Of a stretch of 58,943 bases of DNA, positions 1 through 13,816 are shown piece by piece. A program made the translations under genes and the position numbers. Source of the stretch: Candidatus Fimivivens faecavium (GTDB lineage Bacteria; Bacillota; Clostridia; Oscillospirales; Ruminococcaceae); the NCBI GenBank assembly GCA_018716105.1, contig DVKH01000029.1:1-58943 (forward strand). The letters are read 5' to 3'. Position 1 is the stretch's first letter; the number at the start of each line of letters is the position of its first letter. The notes beneath the pieces are model-generated. The model did not search any database. It was not told the origin of the DNA and saw nothing but the letters and a program-made list of their open reading frames with translations.

Positions 1-55
1 CGATGGTGCCAATGTTAATATGGGGCTTATTTCTTTCGAATTTTGCCTTTGCCAT
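1..55 (-). CDS. tuf: Elongation factor Tu, N-terminal fragment (cut by window edge)
   Basis: Only the first 18 codons are inside the window. They read MAKAKFERNKPHINIGTI, the near-invariant start of bacterial EF-Tu, the GTPase that delivers aminoacyl-tRNA to the ribosome. A GGGAGGA ribosome binding site lies just upstream of the ATG. It is the last gene of the rpsL-rpsG-fusA-tuf block, the usual order in Firmicutes. The rest of the protein, including the G1 loop, lies outside the window. Confidence 0.93.
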   Translation of the reverse strand, partial: MAKAKFERNKPHINIGTI

Positions 56-118
56 TTTTGGATTTTCCTCCCTTAACGAAAAATTTTCATTTCAAATTCT
101 CTGGACGCTACATTGCAT

Positions 119-147
119 ATTGTAGCAACCATACCCGCAAAATGCAA
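119..147 (-). promoter_or_regulatory. Putative sigma-A promoter for tuf
   Basis: On the minus strand TTGCAT (142-147) and TACAAT (119-124) are separated by 17 bp, about 65 bp before the tuf start and inside the fusA-tuf gap. This suggests tuf has extra transcription independent of the str operon promoter, as is common for this very abundant protein. No start site was mapped. Confidence 0.5.
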
Positions 148-163
148 GAGGTAATGCGGAAAC

Positions 164-2245
164 TCAGTCCTTTTTACCCCGGCTCGAGATGATGGATTCG
201 GCAATGCTCTTGGGCACCTCGACATAATGCGAGGGTTCCATGGTATACTGACCGCGCCCCTGCGATCTGCTGCGCAGGTCGGTGGCATAGCCGAACATCT
301 CGGACAATGGGACGAACGCATTGATCTGTTGCGCGCCAAACCGCGCCTCCATACCCTGCATCTGCCCGCGGCGGGAATTGATATCGCCGATGACGTCGCC
401 GGTGTATTCATCCGGCACAATGACCGCAACCTTCATGACCGGCTCCAGAATGACCGGATCGGCCTTTCTCATCGCCTCTTTGAAGGCCATCGAACCCGCC
501 ATTTTAAACGCCATTTCAGAGGAGTCAACCTCATGATAGGATCCGTCGTACAGCGTCACCTTCACGTCTACGACGGGATACCCCGCGAGAACGCCGGACT
601 GCATCGCGCCTTGGATACCCTGGTCGATCGGGCCGATATATTCCTTCGGGATGCTTCCGCCGACGGTGGCGTTAATAAACTCATAGCCCTTGCCGGACTC
701 GTTCGGCTCAAGCTTGATCTTGACATGGCCGTACTGGCCGCGGCCGCCGGACTGGCGTGCGTATTTAAAGTCGACGTCGGCGAGCTTGCGGACAGTTTCC
801 TTATAGGCAACCTGCGGCGCGCCAACATTCGCTTCCACCTTGAACTCGCGCAGGAGCCGGTCGACAATGATCTCGAGATGGAGTTCTCCCATACCCGCGA
901 TGATGGTCTGTCCGGTTTCCTCGTCGGTATAGGTTTTGAAAGTCGGGTCCTCTTCGGCGAGCTTCGCAAGGCCCAGGCCCATTTTCTCCTGGCCGGCCTT
1001 GGTCTTGGGTTCAATCGCGACGCGGATCACCGGCTCCGGGAATTCCATCGACTCGAGGATGATCGGGTGTTTCGGATCGCAGAGCGTGTCGCCGGTGGTG
1101 GTGTTCTTCAGGCCGACCGCCGCCGCAATGTCGCCCGCGTAGCAGGTGTCGATGTCCTGACGGTGGTTGGCGTGCATCTGAAGGATTCGGCCCATCCGCT
1201 CCTGATTGCTTTTCACCGAGTTTAAAACGGTGGCGCCCGCATTGACCGAACCGGAATAGGTGCGGAAGAAGCAGAGCTTTCCAACGTACGGGTCGGTCGC
1301 GATTTTAAACGCAAGCGCGGCAAACGGCTGGTTGTCGGCGGAAGGCCTCTCCTCCTGCTCCCCGGTTTCGGGGTTGATTCCGGTGATGTGGTCGATGTCG
1401 GTCGGGGCCGGCATATAATCCACGACCGCGTCGAGCAGGAGCTGCACGCCCTTGTTGCGGTACGAGGTTCCGCAGAGCACCGGGACCATGTCGTTGGCGA
1501 TGGTCGCTTTGCGGATGGCGCCCTTGATCTCCTCAAGGGTGAGCTGCTCCCCCTCGAGGTATTTCTCCATCAGCGCCTCATCCTGCTCGGCGACGGCGTC
1601 CATCAACTTCTGGTGGTACTCCTCGGCAAGATCTTTCATCTCTTCCGGGATTTCCTCAACGCGGATGTCCTTTCCGAGATCGTCGTAATAAACAAAGGCT
1701 TTCATCTCGATCAGGTCTACGATACCCTTAAACAGGTTCTCAGAGCCGATCGGAAGCTGAATCGGAATCGCATTGCACTTCAAACGGTCGTGCATCATCT
1801 TCACGACGTTGAAGAAATCCGCGCCCATGATGTCCATCTTATTGACATAGGCCATCCGGGGAACGCGGTACTTATCGGCCTGGCGCCACACGGTTTCTGA
1901 CTGGGGCTCCACTCCGCCCTTCGCGCAGAAGACGGTGACTGAGCCGTCGAGCACTCTCAGCGAACGCTCGACCTCCACGGTGAAGTCAACATGTCCAGGG
2001 GTATCAATGATGTTAATGCGGTGCTTTTTCCAGTAACAGGTGGTCGCCGCAGAGGTGATGGTAATCCCTCTCTCCTGCTCCTGCGCCATCCAGTCCATCG
2101 TAGCACTGCCATCATGAGTCTCACCGATTTTGTGATTGATTCCCGTGTAGAACAAAATACGCTCGGTAGTGGTGGTCTTACCGGCGTCGATGTGCGCCAT
2201 TATGCCAATGTTTCGGGTCATCTCAAGTGATACTTCCCTAGGCAT
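164..2245 (-). CDS. fusA: Elongation factor G
   Basis: A 693-residue translational GTPase of normal length that drives tRNA-mRNA translocation and, with ribosome recycling factor, recycling. Visible motifs are the G1 loop AHIDAGKTT near residue 19, the switch II motif DTPGHVDF, and NKMD. The C-terminal part contains the conserved GGGQYGHV-like segment and the domain V motif [17 protein letters not shown]. The ATG is preceded by AGGAGGACAAT, a near-ideal ribosome binding site. It sits between rpsG and tuf and is cotranscribed with them. The protein shows nothing unusual. Confidence 0.98.
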   Translation of the reverse strand: MPREVSLEMTRNIGIMAHIDAGKTTTTERILFYTGINHKIGETHDGSATMDWMAQEQERGITITSAATTCYWKKHRINIIDTPGHVDFTVEVERSLRVLDGSVTVFCAKGGVEPQSETVWRQADKYRVPRMAYVNKMDIMGADFFNVVKMMHDRLKCNAIPIQLPIGSENLFKGIVDLIEMKAFVYYDDLGKDIRVEEIPEEMKDLAEEYHQKLMDAVAEQDEALMEKYLEGEQLTLEEIKGAIRKATIANDMVPVLCGTSYRNKGVQLLLDAVVDYMPAPTDIDHITGINPETGEQEERPSADNQPFAALAFKIATDPYVGKLCFFRTYSGSVNAGATVLNSVKSNQERMGRILQMHANHRQDIDTCYAGDIAAAVGLKNTTTGDTLCDPKHPIILESMEFPEPVIRVAIEPKTKAGQEKMGLGLAKLAEEDPTFKTYTDEETGQTIIAGMGELHLEIIVDRLLREFKVEANVGAPQVAYKETVRKLADVDFKYARQSGGRGQYGHVKIKLEPNESGKGYEFINATVGGSIPKEYIGPIDQGIQGAMQSGVLAGYPVVDVKVTLYDGSYHEVDSSEMAFKMAGSMAFKEAMRKADPVILEPVMKVAVIVPDEYTGDVIGDINSRRGQMQGMEARFGAQQINAFVPLSEMFGYATDLRSRSQGRGQYTMEPSHYVEVPKSIAESIISSRGKKD

Positions 2246-2287
2246 ATTGTCCTCCTTAGAAATAGAATCGAAATCAAAGCTGCGCCG

Positions 2288-2758
2288 TTACCATCTGAAA
2301 TGGGCGAACGCCTTGTTGGCTTCGGCCATCTTGTGAGTGTCCTCGCGCTTTTTGCACGCATTGCCCTGGTTATTGAGCGCATCCATGATTTCGCCCGCGA
2401 GCCTCTCCTGCATCGTCCTTTCGGAACGGTTTCTGGAGTAGGTCGTCAGCCAGCGCAGGCCGAGGGTCTGCCGTCTTGCGGGACGGACCTCGATCGGGAC
2501 CTGATAGGTCGCGCCGCCGACGCGGCGGGCCTTGACCTCAAGCACCGGCATGATGTTTTCGAGCGCCTGTTCAAACGCCTCAAGCGGTTCCTTTCCGGTC
2601 TTCTCGCCGACAATTTCGAATGCGCCGTAGACAATCTTCTGGGCGACGCCCTTTTTGCCGTCGTACATGATGTTGTTGATCAGACGGGTCACCATTTTCG
2701 AACCATAAAGCGGATCAGCCAAAACATCGCGTTTTGCTATATTACCTCTTCTTGGCAC
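2288..2758 (-). CDS. rpsG: 30S ribosomal protein S7 (GTG start)
   Basis: S7 nucleates assembly of the 30S head and contacts 16S rRNA near the E site. The start is taken as GTG at 2758, giving [21 protein letters not shown] and exactly 156 residues, the usual S7 length. AAGGAGG lies 8 bp upstream of this GTG, so the longer in-frame opening at 2776 would begin inside the ribosome binding site and is unlikely. The conserved [14 protein letters not shown] and the basic [10 protein letters not shown] segment are present. It lies between rpsL and fusA. Confidence 0.97.
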   Translation of the reverse strand: MPRRGNIAKRDVLADPLYGSKMVTRLINNIMYDGKKGVAQKIVYGAFEIVGEKTGKEPLEAFEQALENIMPVLEVKARRVGGATYQVPIEVRPARRQTLGLRWLTTYSRNRSERTMQERLAGEIMDALNNQGNACKKREDTHKMAEANKAFAHFRW

Positions 2759-2890
2759 TTCTCTTCCCTCCTTCACAGAATGAATTCATCGGTACTCGAA
2801 AGCGCTTTCGCAATCAGCGAAGCTCCCGTGCGCGCCGTTGAGAGGCTTATTAAAAGCCACTGCAACAGAGCGGCAGTGAATCTTCAAAAA

Positions 2891-3325
2891 TTACTTTTTC
2901 GCAGTCGCAGCACCGGCCTTCGGTCTCTTCGCACCGTACTTCGATCTGGCCTGCATACGCTTCGCAACGCCCTGGGTATCAAGCGTACCCCGGATGATGT
3001 GGTAACGCACACCAGGCAGGTCCTTCACACGTCCGCCGCGGATGAGAACAACCGAGTGCTCCTGCAGATTGTGTCCGATACCTGGGATATAAGCGGTGGC
3101 TTCGATCCCGTTGGACAGTCTGACTCTCGCGACCTTACGGAGAGCAGAGTTCGGCTTTTTCGGAGTCTGGGTTCTGATCGCCGTGCAGACGCCTCTCTTC
3201 TGAGGGGAGTTCTGATCGATCGCAACGCGCTTTTTGGAGTTCCACCCCTTGAGCAGCGCCGGAGCCGTGGACTTTTTCTCGACTGCCTCTCTGCCTTTGC
3301 GAACCAGCTGGTTAAAGGTTGGCAT
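2891..3325 (-). CDS. rpsL: 30S ribosomal protein S12
   Basis: A 144-residue S12, the decoding-centre protein where streptomycin-resistance substitutions occur. It begins [13 protein letters not shown] and contains the conserved [17 protein letters not shown] and [14 protein letters not shown] stretches; the lysine of PKKPNS is the classical resistance position and is wild type. AAGGAGG lies 6 bp before the ATG. It is the first gene of the str operon here. The ybxF/L7Ae-like gene often found between rpoC and rpsL in Firmicutes is absent. Confidence 0.98.
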   Translation of the reverse strand: MPTFNQLVRKGREAVEKKSTAPALLKGWNSKKRVAIDQNSPQKRGVCTAIRTQTPKKPNSALRKVARVRLSNGIEATAYIPGIGHNLQEHSVVLIRGGRVKDLPGVRYHIIRGTLDTQGVAKRMQARSKYGAKRPKAGAATAKK

Positions 3326-3430
3326 ATGGCACCTCCTTCTTTCTTATTTGGATTTTTGCGATATCAAAGCGGAAAAGCTCAGCTTTTCTGCGTTTGAACA
3401 TAAACGGACTTAGGCCGTACCCAGTTTTAC

Positions 3431-3460
3431 ATTCTAGCATTACGCCGTAATTCTTGTCAA
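3431..3460 (-). promoter_or_regulatory. str operon promoter
   Basis: On the minus strand a perfect TTGACA (3455-3460) and TAGAAT (3431-3436) are spaced by 18 bp, about 105 bp before the rpsL ATG. Its place in the 301-bp rpoC-rpsL gap implies that rpsL-rpsG-fusA is transcribed on its own as well as by any readthrough from rpoBC. Confidence 0.7.
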
Positions 3461-3509
3461 CAAGATTTTTAGTTAATTTTTGTTGTTTTATACGAAAACC
3501 CAACGGCGA

Positions 3510-3586
3510 ATGGGGAATTTGAGGGGCGGGACGACAAAGATCATGCAAATCCCGCGAAAATTTTCCCAAAACCTCAAATTCCCCAT
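3510..3586. repeat. Long inverted repeat downstream of rpoC
   Basis: ATGGGGAATTTGAGG at 3510-3524 is repeated exactly inverted at 3572-3586. A nested second inverted repeat, GCGGGA (3526-3531) with TCCCGC (3550-3555), continues the stem inward. The structure follows rpoC by 41 bp on the minus strand and precedes the rpsL promoter. No run of T follows it in either direction, so it is not a textbook intrinsic terminator. Roles in 3'-end processing, RNA protection or rho-dependent stopping are guesses. Confidence 0.75.
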
Positions 3587-3626
3587 GCCGATTCAGGTCA
3601 AAATCCCGTTTCAAAACGGGAAAGCA

Positions 3627-6600
3627 TTAATTTTCGCTCACAACCGCTTCTTTCGGCTCGCTTTGATGGATCAGCACGGAATCATAGTCGACCGTGCCGG
3701 TTCCAGCCGGAATAAGCTTGCCGATGATGACGTTTTCTTTCAGGCCGAGCAGCGGATCTACTTTTCCCTTAATCGCGGCCTCAGTGAGGACGCGCGTGGT
3801 CTCCTGGAACGACGCCGCCGACATGAACGATTCGGTGACCAGCGACGCCTTTGTGATTCCGAGCAGCACCGGCACGCAGGTTGCCTTCTGCCGGCTGCCG
3901 CCGTCCTCGGCGTTGAGGCGGTCGATCTCCTCGTTCTGGCGGATGAACTCGCTCTTCTCGATGTGGATGCCGGGGATCATGGTGGTATCCCCCTGCTCGT
4001 CGATACGGACCTTTCTCATCATCTGCCGGACAATGACTTCAATATGCTTATCGTTGATGTCAACGCCCTGGGTTCGATAAACGCGCTGGACTTCCTTGAT
4101 CAGGTAGTCCTGCACCGCAAGCTCGCCGCAGACGCTGAGGATCTCGTTGGGCTCCGCCGCGCCCTGGGTCAAAAGCTCGCCCTTTTCGACCTCGTCTCCC
4201 TCCTGGAACAGGCGGGTCGAACCATAGACGACCTGCTTCTCATACCGTTCGCCGGTTTCCGGATTGGTAATGACAATCAGGTCGGCTCCTTTGGCGTCCT
4301 TCTCATAGCCGACGACGCCGGAGCAGTGCGCGATGACCGCCGCATTCTTCGGCTTTCTCGCCTCAAACAGCTCTTCCACGCGCGGAAGGCCCTGCGTGAT
4401 GTCGCTCGCCGTGACGGTTCCGCCGGTATGGAAGGTTCTCATGGTGAGCTGTGTGCCCGGCTCGCCGATCGACTGCGCAGCGATGATGCCGACCGCCTCG
4501 CCAATCCCAACCGGCTGGCCGTTGGCGAGGTTCGCGCCGTAGCAGTGGGCGCAGACGCCGTTTTTCGACTCACAGTTGAGGATCGAACGGACCTTGACCT
4601 TGGTAAAGCCCGCGTCCACGATTCTCTTTGCCGTTTCCACGGTGATCATCCTGTCGCGGGAGGCGAGCATTTCGCCGGTCGCCGGGTCGATCACGTCGTC
4701 CGACACATACCGGCCCACCAGGCGCTCCTGGAGGCTCTCGATGGTGCGTCCGGAATCGACGATGTCGACGGCGACGATGCCCTCATGTGTTCCGCAGTCG
4801 ACCTCGCGGATGATCACATCCTGCGAGACGTCGACCAGACGGCGGGTCAGGTAACCCGAGTCGGCGGTTCTCAGCGCAGTGTCGGCGAGGCCCTTTCTGG
4901 CGCCTCGGGAGGAGTTGAAGTAGTCGAGGATGGTCAGGCCCTCGCGGTAGTTCGCCTTGATCGGGATTTCAATCGCACGTCCCGAGGTGTTCGCGATAAG
5001 GCCCCGCATGCCCGCGAGCTGGCGGATCTGGTCCATCGACCCGCGGGCGCCGGAGTCGGCCATCATGTGGATCGGGTTGTCGTAATCGAAGCCCGCCTGG
5101 AGCTCGTCTTTCACCTTGGCGGTGGTGTCGTTCCAGGTCTTGATGACCCTCTCGTAACGGACCTCGTCGGAGATAAAGCCGCGGTCGTACTGGCGCTGAA
5201 TCGCGTCGACCGCCTTCTCCGCCTCCGCGATCAGGCCCGCTTTCTTCTCCGGGATGACCGCGTCGCAGACCGCGACGGTGATCGCGCCCTTGGTCGAATA
5301 TTTAAAGCCCTGGCTCTTGATCCGGTCAAGCACTTCCGCCGTTTTGGCGGTGCCGTGCACCCGGATGCAGCGGTCGATGATGTCGGCGAGCTGCTTTTTC
5401 CGGACCAGGAAGGTGATCTCCAGCTGGAACTTATTTTCATAGACCGAACGGTCGACATAACCGAGGTCCTGCGGGATCGGGGTGTTGAAGATGATCTGTC
5501 CGACCGTCGCGTCGATCAGCATGGTGCGCTTTTCCCCGTCGATTTCAACGGTATTGCGGACTTTGATCGGCGCATGGAGTCCAACTACGCCGGAGTCGTA
5601 GGCAAGCAGCGCCTCGTCGAAATCGCGGAACACCTTCCCGGCGCCCTTCTCCTTCTCCCGGACCATCGTCAGATAGTAGGAGCCGAGCACCATGTCCTGG
5701 GTCGGGACCGCGACCGGGCGGCCGTCGGAGAGCTTCAAGAGGTTTCCGGCTGCCAGCATCAGGAACCGCGCCTCCGCCTGAGCCTCGGCGGACAGCGGAA
5801 CGTGGACCGCCATCTGGTCGCCGTCAAAGTCAGCGTTGTAAGCGGTGCAGACCAGCGGGTGGAGCTTTAACGCCCTGCCCTCGACCAGGACCGGCTCAAA
5901 CGCCTGGATGCCGAGGCGGTGAAGGGTCGGCGCGCGGTTGAGGAGCACCGGATGGTCCTTGATGACCACTTCAAGCGCGTCCCAGACCTCCTTCATCGTA
6001 GCCCGTTCGACCATCTTGCGGGCGTTCTTGATGTTGGTGGCGACCTTCTGATCGACCAGCCGTTTCATGACGAAGGGCTTGAAGAGCTCGATCGCCATCT
6101 CCTTGGGCAGGCCGCACTGATACATCTTGAGTTCCGGGCCGACGACAATTACCGAACGGCCGGAATAGTCGACGCGCTTCCCAAGGAGGTTCTGGCGGAA
6201 CCGCCCCTGCTTTCCCTTGAGCATGTCGGAAAGGGATTTGAGCGCGCGGTTATTCGGGCCGGTCACCGGGCGGCCGCGGCGGCCGTTGTCGATGAGCGCG
6301 TCCACCGCTTCCTGAAGCATCCGCTTTTCGTTGCGGACGATGATATCCGGCGCGCCGAGTTCGAGAAGCTTTTTGAGCCGGTTGTTCCGGTTGATCACCC
6401 GGCGGTAGAGGTCGTTGAGGTCGCTGGTTGCAAAGCGCCCGCCGTCGAGCTGTACCATCGGGCGGATGTCGGGCGGGATCACCGAGATCACATCGAGGAT
6501 CATCCACTCGGGCTTATTGCCGGAAAGGCGGAACGCCTCGACCACCTCAAGGCGCTTGAGCAGCTTCGCGCGCTTTTGCCCCGCAGCGGTCTCCAGTTCG

Positions 6601-7175
6601 GCCTTGAGCTCATTTGAAAGCTCGTCAAGGTTGATCTGCTGCAGAAGCTTTTTAACCGCCTCGGCGCCCATCCCGGCCTCGAATTCGTCTTCATAGGCCT
6701 CCTTGAGGTCGCGGTATTCTTTCTCGGTCAGCAGCGCATATTTCTTCAGCGAGGTGATCCCCGGATCGATGACCACATAGGCCGCAAAATACAGCACCTT
6801 TTCCAAAAGCCGCGGGGACATGTTGAGCAGCAGCCCCATCCGGGACGAGGTGCCTTTGAAATACCAGATGTGGGACACCGGCGCGGCCAGCTCGATGTGG
6901 CCCATCCGCTCGCGGCGGACCTTCGCGCGGGTGACTTCAACGCCGCAGCGCTCGCAGACCTTGCCCTTAAAGCGGATTCTCTTGTACCTTCCGCAGTAGC
7001 ATTCCCAGTCCTTCGTCGGCCCGAAAATGCGTTCGCAGAACAGGCCGTCGCGTTCGGGTTTAAGCGTTCTATAGTTGATGGTCTCCGGCTTTTTCACTTC
7101 GCCGTGGGACCAGGACCGGATCTGCTCGGGCGACGCGAGCCCTATTTTAATGGACTCAAACACATTAAATTCCAA
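3627..7175 (-). CDS. rpoC: DNA-directed RNA polymerase subunit beta' (TTG start)
   Basis: A 1182-residue beta' subunit that carries the catalytic magnesium site of RNA polymerase. The N-terminal zinc site is C59-x-C61 and C74-x2-C77. The invariant NADFDGD motif is at about 447-453, with three aspartates holding the metal. The trigger-loop region with MRTFHTGG follows in the C-terminal half. The start is TTG at 7175, eight bases after GGAGG. It follows rpoB by 14 bp, so the two are translated from one message. Length and motif order are normal for Firmicutes. Confidence 0.98.
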   Translation of the reverse strand: MEFNVFESIKIGLASPEQIRSWSHGEVKKPETINYRTLKPERDGLFCERIFGPTKDWECYCGRYKRIRFKGKVCERCGVEVTRAKVRRERMGHIELAAPVSHIWYFKGTSSRMGLLLNMSPRLLEKVLYFAAYVVIDPGITSLKKYALLTEKEYRDLKEAYEDEFEAGMGAEAVKKLLQQINLDELSNELKAELETAAGQKRAKLLKRLEVVEAFRLSGNKPEWMILDVISVIPPDIRPMVQLDGGRFATSDLNDLYRRVINRNNRLKKLLELGAPDIIVRNEKRMLQEAVDALIDNGRRGRPVTGPNNRALKSLSDMLKGKQGRFRQNLLGKRVDYSGRSVIVVGPELKMYQCGLPKEMAIELFKPFVMKRLVDQKVATNIKNARKMVERATMKEVWDALEVVIKDHPVLLNRAPTLHRLGIQAFEPVLVEGRALKLHPLVCTAYNADFDGDQMAVHVPLSAEAQAEARFLMLAAGNLLKLSDGRPVAVPTQDMVLGSYYLTMVREKEKGAGKVFRDFDEALLAYDSGVVGLHAPIKVRNTVEIDGEKRTMLIDATVGQIIFNTPIPQDLGYVDRSVYENKFQLEITFLVRKKQLADIIDRCIRVHGTAKTAEVLDRIKSQGFKYSTKGAITVAVCDAVIPEKKAGLIAEAEKAVDAIQRQYDRGFISDEVRYERVIKTWNDTTAKVKDELQAGFDYDNPIHMMADSGARGSMDQIRQLAGMRGLIANTSGRAIEIPIKANYREGLTILDYFNSSRGARKGLADTALRTADSGYLTRRLVDVSQDVIIREVDCGTHEGIVAVDIVDSGRTIESLQERLVGRYVSDDVIDPATGEMLASRDRMITVETAKRIVDAGFTKVKVRSILNCESKNGVCAHCYGANLANGQPVGIGEAVGIIAAQSIGEPGTQLTMRTFHTGGTVTASDITQGLPRVEELFEARKPKNAAVIAHCSGVVGYEKDAKGADLIVITNPETGERYEKQVVYGSTRLFQEGDEVEKGELLTQGAAEPNEILSVCGELAVQDYLIKEVQRVYRTQGVDINDKHIEVIVRQMMRKVRIDEQGDTTMIPGIHIEKSEFIRQNEEIDRLNAEDGGSRQKATCVPVLLGITKASLVTESFMSAASFQETTRVLTEAAIKGKVDPLLGLKENVIIGKLIPAGTGTVDYDSVLIHQSEPKEAVVSEN

Positions 7176-7189
7176 ACGGTACTCCTCCC

Positions 7190-10906
<3,717 letters not shown>

Positions 10907-11006
10907 GTTTCCTACTCACTCCATTCGTCTATCCTTATTGTGAATCATGACAAAAAAACGGATTTAAAACCTCCGATTTGCAAAAAAAGATTGATTTTTT
11001 TGTTGC

Positions 11007-11040
11007 ACTATGCTATCATAATCGGTAAAAATAGCATAGT
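11007..11040 (-). other. Hairpin in the rpoB 5' leader
   Basis: ACTATGCTAT (11007-11016) and ATAGCATAGT (11031-11040) form a perfect 10-bp inverted repeat with a 14-nt loop, starting about 20 nt after the predicted rpoB transcription start. The next 25 nt of the message hold an A-run and then a run of seven T. That arrangement could attenuate or stabilise the message, but the T-run is too far from the stem for a standard terminator. Confidence 0.5.
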
Positions 11041-11063
11041 CACCCACAATGATGCAGTTTATA

Positions 11064-11092
11064 ATTATATAATTGTTTGTTATTAGTGTCAA
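11064..11092 (-). promoter_or_regulatory. rpoBC promoter, full consensus
   Basis: On the minus strand TTGACA (11087-11092) and TATAAT (11064-11069) are both perfect and are separated by 17 bp in very AT-rich DNA. The implied leader to the rpoB ATG is about 150 nt. This is the strongest-looking promoter in the window and suits an RNA polymerase gene cut off from the rplJL operon. Confidence 0.8.
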
Positions 11093-11156
11093 GCCCATTT
11101 TTGCGCGAAAACTCAAATGTTATTGTGCCGAATTTATGTGCAAATTATTCCAAAAC

Positions 11157-11200
11157 GCCGGCCCGGAAGCAGAAATCTTCCCGGGCCGGCTTCCTTTTTC
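11157..11200 (+). terminator. Terminator-like hairpin between rpoB and the surface-protein gene
   Basis: GCCGGCCCGG-AAG (11157-11169) pairs with CTTCCCGGGCCGGC (11177-11190) with one bulged base, followed on the plus strand by TTCCTTTTTC. No plus-strand gene lies upstream of it in the window, because rpoB is on the other strand. It may stop antisense transcripts or act as a boundary between the divergent units. Confidence 0.5.
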
Positions 11201-11263
11201 TGTAAAACTGCCCGCAAACTGGCAGGAAAGGCGCAAAAACCGACAAAAAACGCCGCTCCTGGG

Positions 11264-11290
11264 CGAACTTTCCCGCGCTGGGAAAGTTCG
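11264..11290. repeat. 11-bp perfect inverted repeat upstream of a promoter
   Basis: CGAACTTTCCC (11264-11274) and GGGAAAGTTCG (11280-11290) are exact inverted copies with a 5-nt centre. The repeat ends seven bases before the predicted -35 box at 11297. That position suits an operator or an activator site, although it would also fold as a hairpin in any passing transcript. Confidence 0.55.
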
Positions 11291-11296
11291 ATCGCG

Positions 11297-11325
11297 TTGC
11301 ATAAATTTCGTGTGTACGCTACACT
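11297..11325 (+). promoter_or_regulatory. Putative promoter of the coiled-coil surface protein gene
   Basis: TTGCAT (11297-11302) and TACACT (11320-11325) are spaced by 17 bp. It would give a leader of about 320 nt before the ATG at 11651. The match is moderate and the assignment rests on position. Confidence 0.4.
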
Positions 11326-11650
11326 AGTATTGTGAAACAGCAGACCGCCCCTCCGCGCCCCGCCGCTCTGGCGCGGGGACGGAAACAAAGCGTGTCCGGC
11401 GTCCGCTTCCGGCCCGGAAACGGGAGGCAGATGATGAAGCTAAGCGGGGTCCTCCCCAAAGATTCATCGCCTTTTCATTCCATGATCAGATTCCGGCCGT
11501 AAACTGATTCCGTATAAGCTGGCAGGCAAATGAGAAACGGGGTTTGAATCAAATTCGCATCAAACCTCCGGATTTGCGCCCGAAAGCGCCCGATATGCGT
11601 TTTACGCACGGCCGGCCTCGGCGCAGCTCCCAGAGAAAGGATTGGTCACG
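11326..11650 (+). other. Long gene-free leader with several possible stems
   Basis: No convincing gene is present. The stretch folds readily: GATGAA near 11435 pairs with TTCATC near 11462 around an inner GGGG-TCCT-CCCC stem; GGTTTGA (11541-11547) pairs with TCAAACC (11560-11566), and an overlapping CAAAT/ATTTG pairing would exclude that stem; TGCGT-TTT-ACGCA lies near 11600. I could not match it to a riboswitch class I know (cyclic-di-GMP, ydaO, ykkC, ZTP and fluoride were considered). It ends in AGAAAGGA, the ribosome binding site of the next gene. Confidence 0.35.
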
Positions 11651-13756
11651 ATGATGAAAAAGTGGATTTCTCTCCTGACCGCCGGTTGTTTGACGCTGGG
11701 TATGACAGCAACAGCATTCGCCGCATCAGACGTCAAATATCCCGTCGGGTCAATCTCGTCCGATGCCTATGCGGTTGACGAGGACGACAGCTCGATTGTC
11801 GATCTCAGCCAGCCCGTCTATGAGATCGCATACGGCAAAACCGCCTACTATCCGCTCTACAACCTGGGCGGGAACGAATCGCTCGTCGAAGCGAAAGAAG
11901 CGTGGGATCTCGCGCGGGAGGAGCTGTCCGCCGCGGAAACCGCCTATCAAACCGCGCTCGGCGCGCTCAGCGACGCTGAGGTGCGGCTGACCGAACTGGA
12001 AAACGACGCGGATGACGCAAAAGACGTCTATACCCGCGCGCAGAACGTGAAGAACGCCGCCGACGCCGTCGCGGCAAAAGCCGCTGACTGGCAGAAAGCC
12101 GTCGATTCCTACGACAGCCTCGAGGCGAGCACCGATATACCCGCCCTCCAAAAGGCAGTAACCCAAAAACAAGCCGCCTATAAGACGGCAGCAATCGCCG
12201 CAGGCATCAAAGAGACAGATGTAGCCGCCACCCCGGAAGCGGCCGTTGCTCAGGCGGGCGCGTTAGCCGTTCTCGGCGCGAGCCAGGTTATACAAGACGC
12301 GGTTACAGCCGCAAACGAGTGGAAGACCGCGTCGGATGACCTCAACACCGCCCAGACGAAGCTCAACGACGCCAAAGCACTCGTCTCTACGAAGAAGAGC
12401 CTGTACGAGTCGGCAGTCAGTTCCTATAATTCTGCCGCCTCTTCCAGCGTGATCGCGGCTTCAACGCCGACCAGCGCAGCCTCCCAGGCGGCCAGCCTTC
12501 AGCAGAGCGCTTCGAGCGCCCTCTCCTCCGCGGAAGCCCGGAAAAACACCGCCCAGGGCGCCTATAACGGCTACAAGGCCAACGAATACGCGGCCGCCCT
12601 GTCCACAAAGGACAGCGCCTACGCCCGCTATACCACGGCTCAGGCCGCCGAGACCAAGGCGCACGACGAATACACGAACGCGCTCAACAACGACTACCCC
12701 TACGTCAACGAATACGACGCCGTCAGATCCGCCCGGATCAAGAAGAGCTGGGATATCGGCGGCTCCCTCGTCGATGACGTCGAGATCGTCAAGAAACGGT
12801 TCACCCCTTCGGACGCCTATACCGCGTCCGAGCGGTATATCTACTTCCTCGCGATCACGATGAAGGAGAAAACCTCCGCCTCCACCCACGATCTGAGCGG
12901 CACCGTCAAGCTCTCCAAGAGCGGCTCCAACGGCTTCGACGAAATCCGGGTGGATGTCAACCTCGAGGTCGGATACGCCTCCCCGACAGACGATAACATG
13001 ATCCCCGAAACCCCGGCCGTCTTCAAAGAAGGCGACGGTTTCTCGGGCGACAGCGACGAGACCTTCTATTTTGAGGCCGACGACTATAGCTGGTTCGAGG
13101 TCAGCACCAACGGCCAGGGCAAGATCCTGCTCGGCATGGACACCGAATTTGACGAAGATATCGCCAGCAAATACCCGGAGGCCAACCTCGATTTCTGGAA
13201 CGGAAACGGCGCTTCGTTCAATAAGATCGGCGAACTTCATCTCTATGCCGAACCCGGCAGCTACCTCTACCAGATCAACAGCAATGGAAAGCTGATCCGC
13301 CCGGCCTATTCCTACGACCGTTCGGAAGAATGCTTTGTCATCAAAACCCGGACGCTCGGCCGTTATGTGATTTCGGACGTCAAGCTCAACATCAGCTCCA
13401 TCGAGGCTCCCACCGTTGATTCCACCGGCACGGCCGGGACCACCGGAACGGTCGGAACCGTGACCAGCGTGACCAACGGCGACACCGCAACCGTCGTCTA
13501 CCCGAACCCGGCCACCGGCGGTTTCGGCGATATCGATCTCATCCTCGGCAGCGGAACGCTTGCCGCGCCGAAGCTGGATGTCGGGAACCTTGGCGCGGAT
13601 GCGCCCGGCGGCCTGGCCCCCTCGATCTCGGAAACGCAGTCCCCCGCCGCACAGCCCTCCCTCTGGTCTTGGGCGGTCGCCGTCACTGCGGCGCTCGCCG
13701 CGGCCTGCGTAATCGGCATCGCCGCAATCTGCGCGCCGAAACTTCTAAAGCGCTGA
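11651..13756 (+). CDS. Secreted, membrane-anchored coiled-coil surface protein
   Basis: A protein of 701 residues with no assigned family. A signal peptide (MMKKWISLLTAGCLTLGMTA, then an AFA-A cleavage-like site) covers the first 25 residues. Residues about 77-345 are Ala/Glu/Lys/Ser-rich with few prolines and heptad-like spacing, a long coiled coil that interrupts what looks like one beta-rich domain (YPLYNLGG before it, NDYPYVNEYDAVRSA after it). A Thr/Gly linker near 590-615 precedes a C-terminal hydrophobic helix (about 668-695) and a short basic tail, LLKR. It is therefore likely anchored and exposed outside. The ATG at 11651 is nine bases after AGAAAGGA; the TTG nine bases earlier in frame is less likely. 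It is followed by a strong terminator and is monocistronic. Confidence 0.75.
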   Translation: MMKKWISLLTAGCLTLGMTATAFAASDVKYPVGSISSDAYAVDEDDSSIVDLSQPVYEIAYGKTAYYPLYNLGGNESLVEAKEAWDLAREELSAAETAYQTALGALSDAEVRLTELENDADDAKDVYTRAQNVKNAADAVAAKAADWQKAVDSYDSLEASTDIPALQKAVTQKQAAYKTAAIAAGIKETDVAATPEAAVAQAGALAVLGASQVIQDAVTAANEWKTASDDLNTAQTKLNDAKALVSTKKSLYESAVSSYNSAASSSVIAASTPTSAASQAASLQQSASSALSSAEARKNTAQGAYNGYKANEYAAALSTKDSAYARYTTAQAAETKAHDEYTNALNNDYPYVNEYDAVRSARIKKSWDIGGSLVDDVEIVKKRFTPSDAYTASERYIYFLAITMKEKTSASTHDLSGTVKLSKSGSNGFDEIRVDVNLEVGYASPTDDNMIPETPAVFKEGDGFSGDSDETFYFEADDYSWFEVSTNGQGKILLGMDTEFDEDIASKYPEANLDFWNGNGASFNKIGELHLYAEPGSYLYQINSNGKLIRPAYSYDRSEECFVIKTRTLGRYVISDVKLNISSIEAPTVDSTGTAGTTGTVGTVTSVTNGDTATVVYPNPATGGFGDIDLILGSGTLAAPKLDVGNLGADAPGGLAPSISETQSPAAQPSLWSWAVAVTAALAAACVIGIAAICAPKLLKR

Positions 13757-13771
13757 AATCCTTTACGGCAG

Positions 13772-13806
13772 CCCGGGCCGCGCGTCTGCGCGGCCCGGGT
13801 TCCCTT
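13772..13806 (+). terminator. Terminator after the surface-protein gene
   Basis: CCCGGGCCGCGC (13772-13783) and GCGCGGCCCGGG (13788-13799) form a 12-bp perfect stem with a GTCT loop, followed by TTCCCTTTT. It lies 15 bp after the stop codon. Confidence 0.75.
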
Positions 13807-13816
13807 TTCCGCCCCC

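Noticed and set aside
3480-5870. 796-codon open frame on the plus strand opposite rpoC
   Set aside because: It lies fully antisense to a universally conserved gene. GC-rich third positions in rpoC leave few stop codons on the other strand, and the translation has no recognisable domain or ribosome binding site.
12461-13240. 259-codon minus-strand frame inside the coiled-coil surface protein gene
   Set aside because: Val/Gly/Asp-rich shadow produced by the biased codons of the plus-strand gene; no ribosome binding site.
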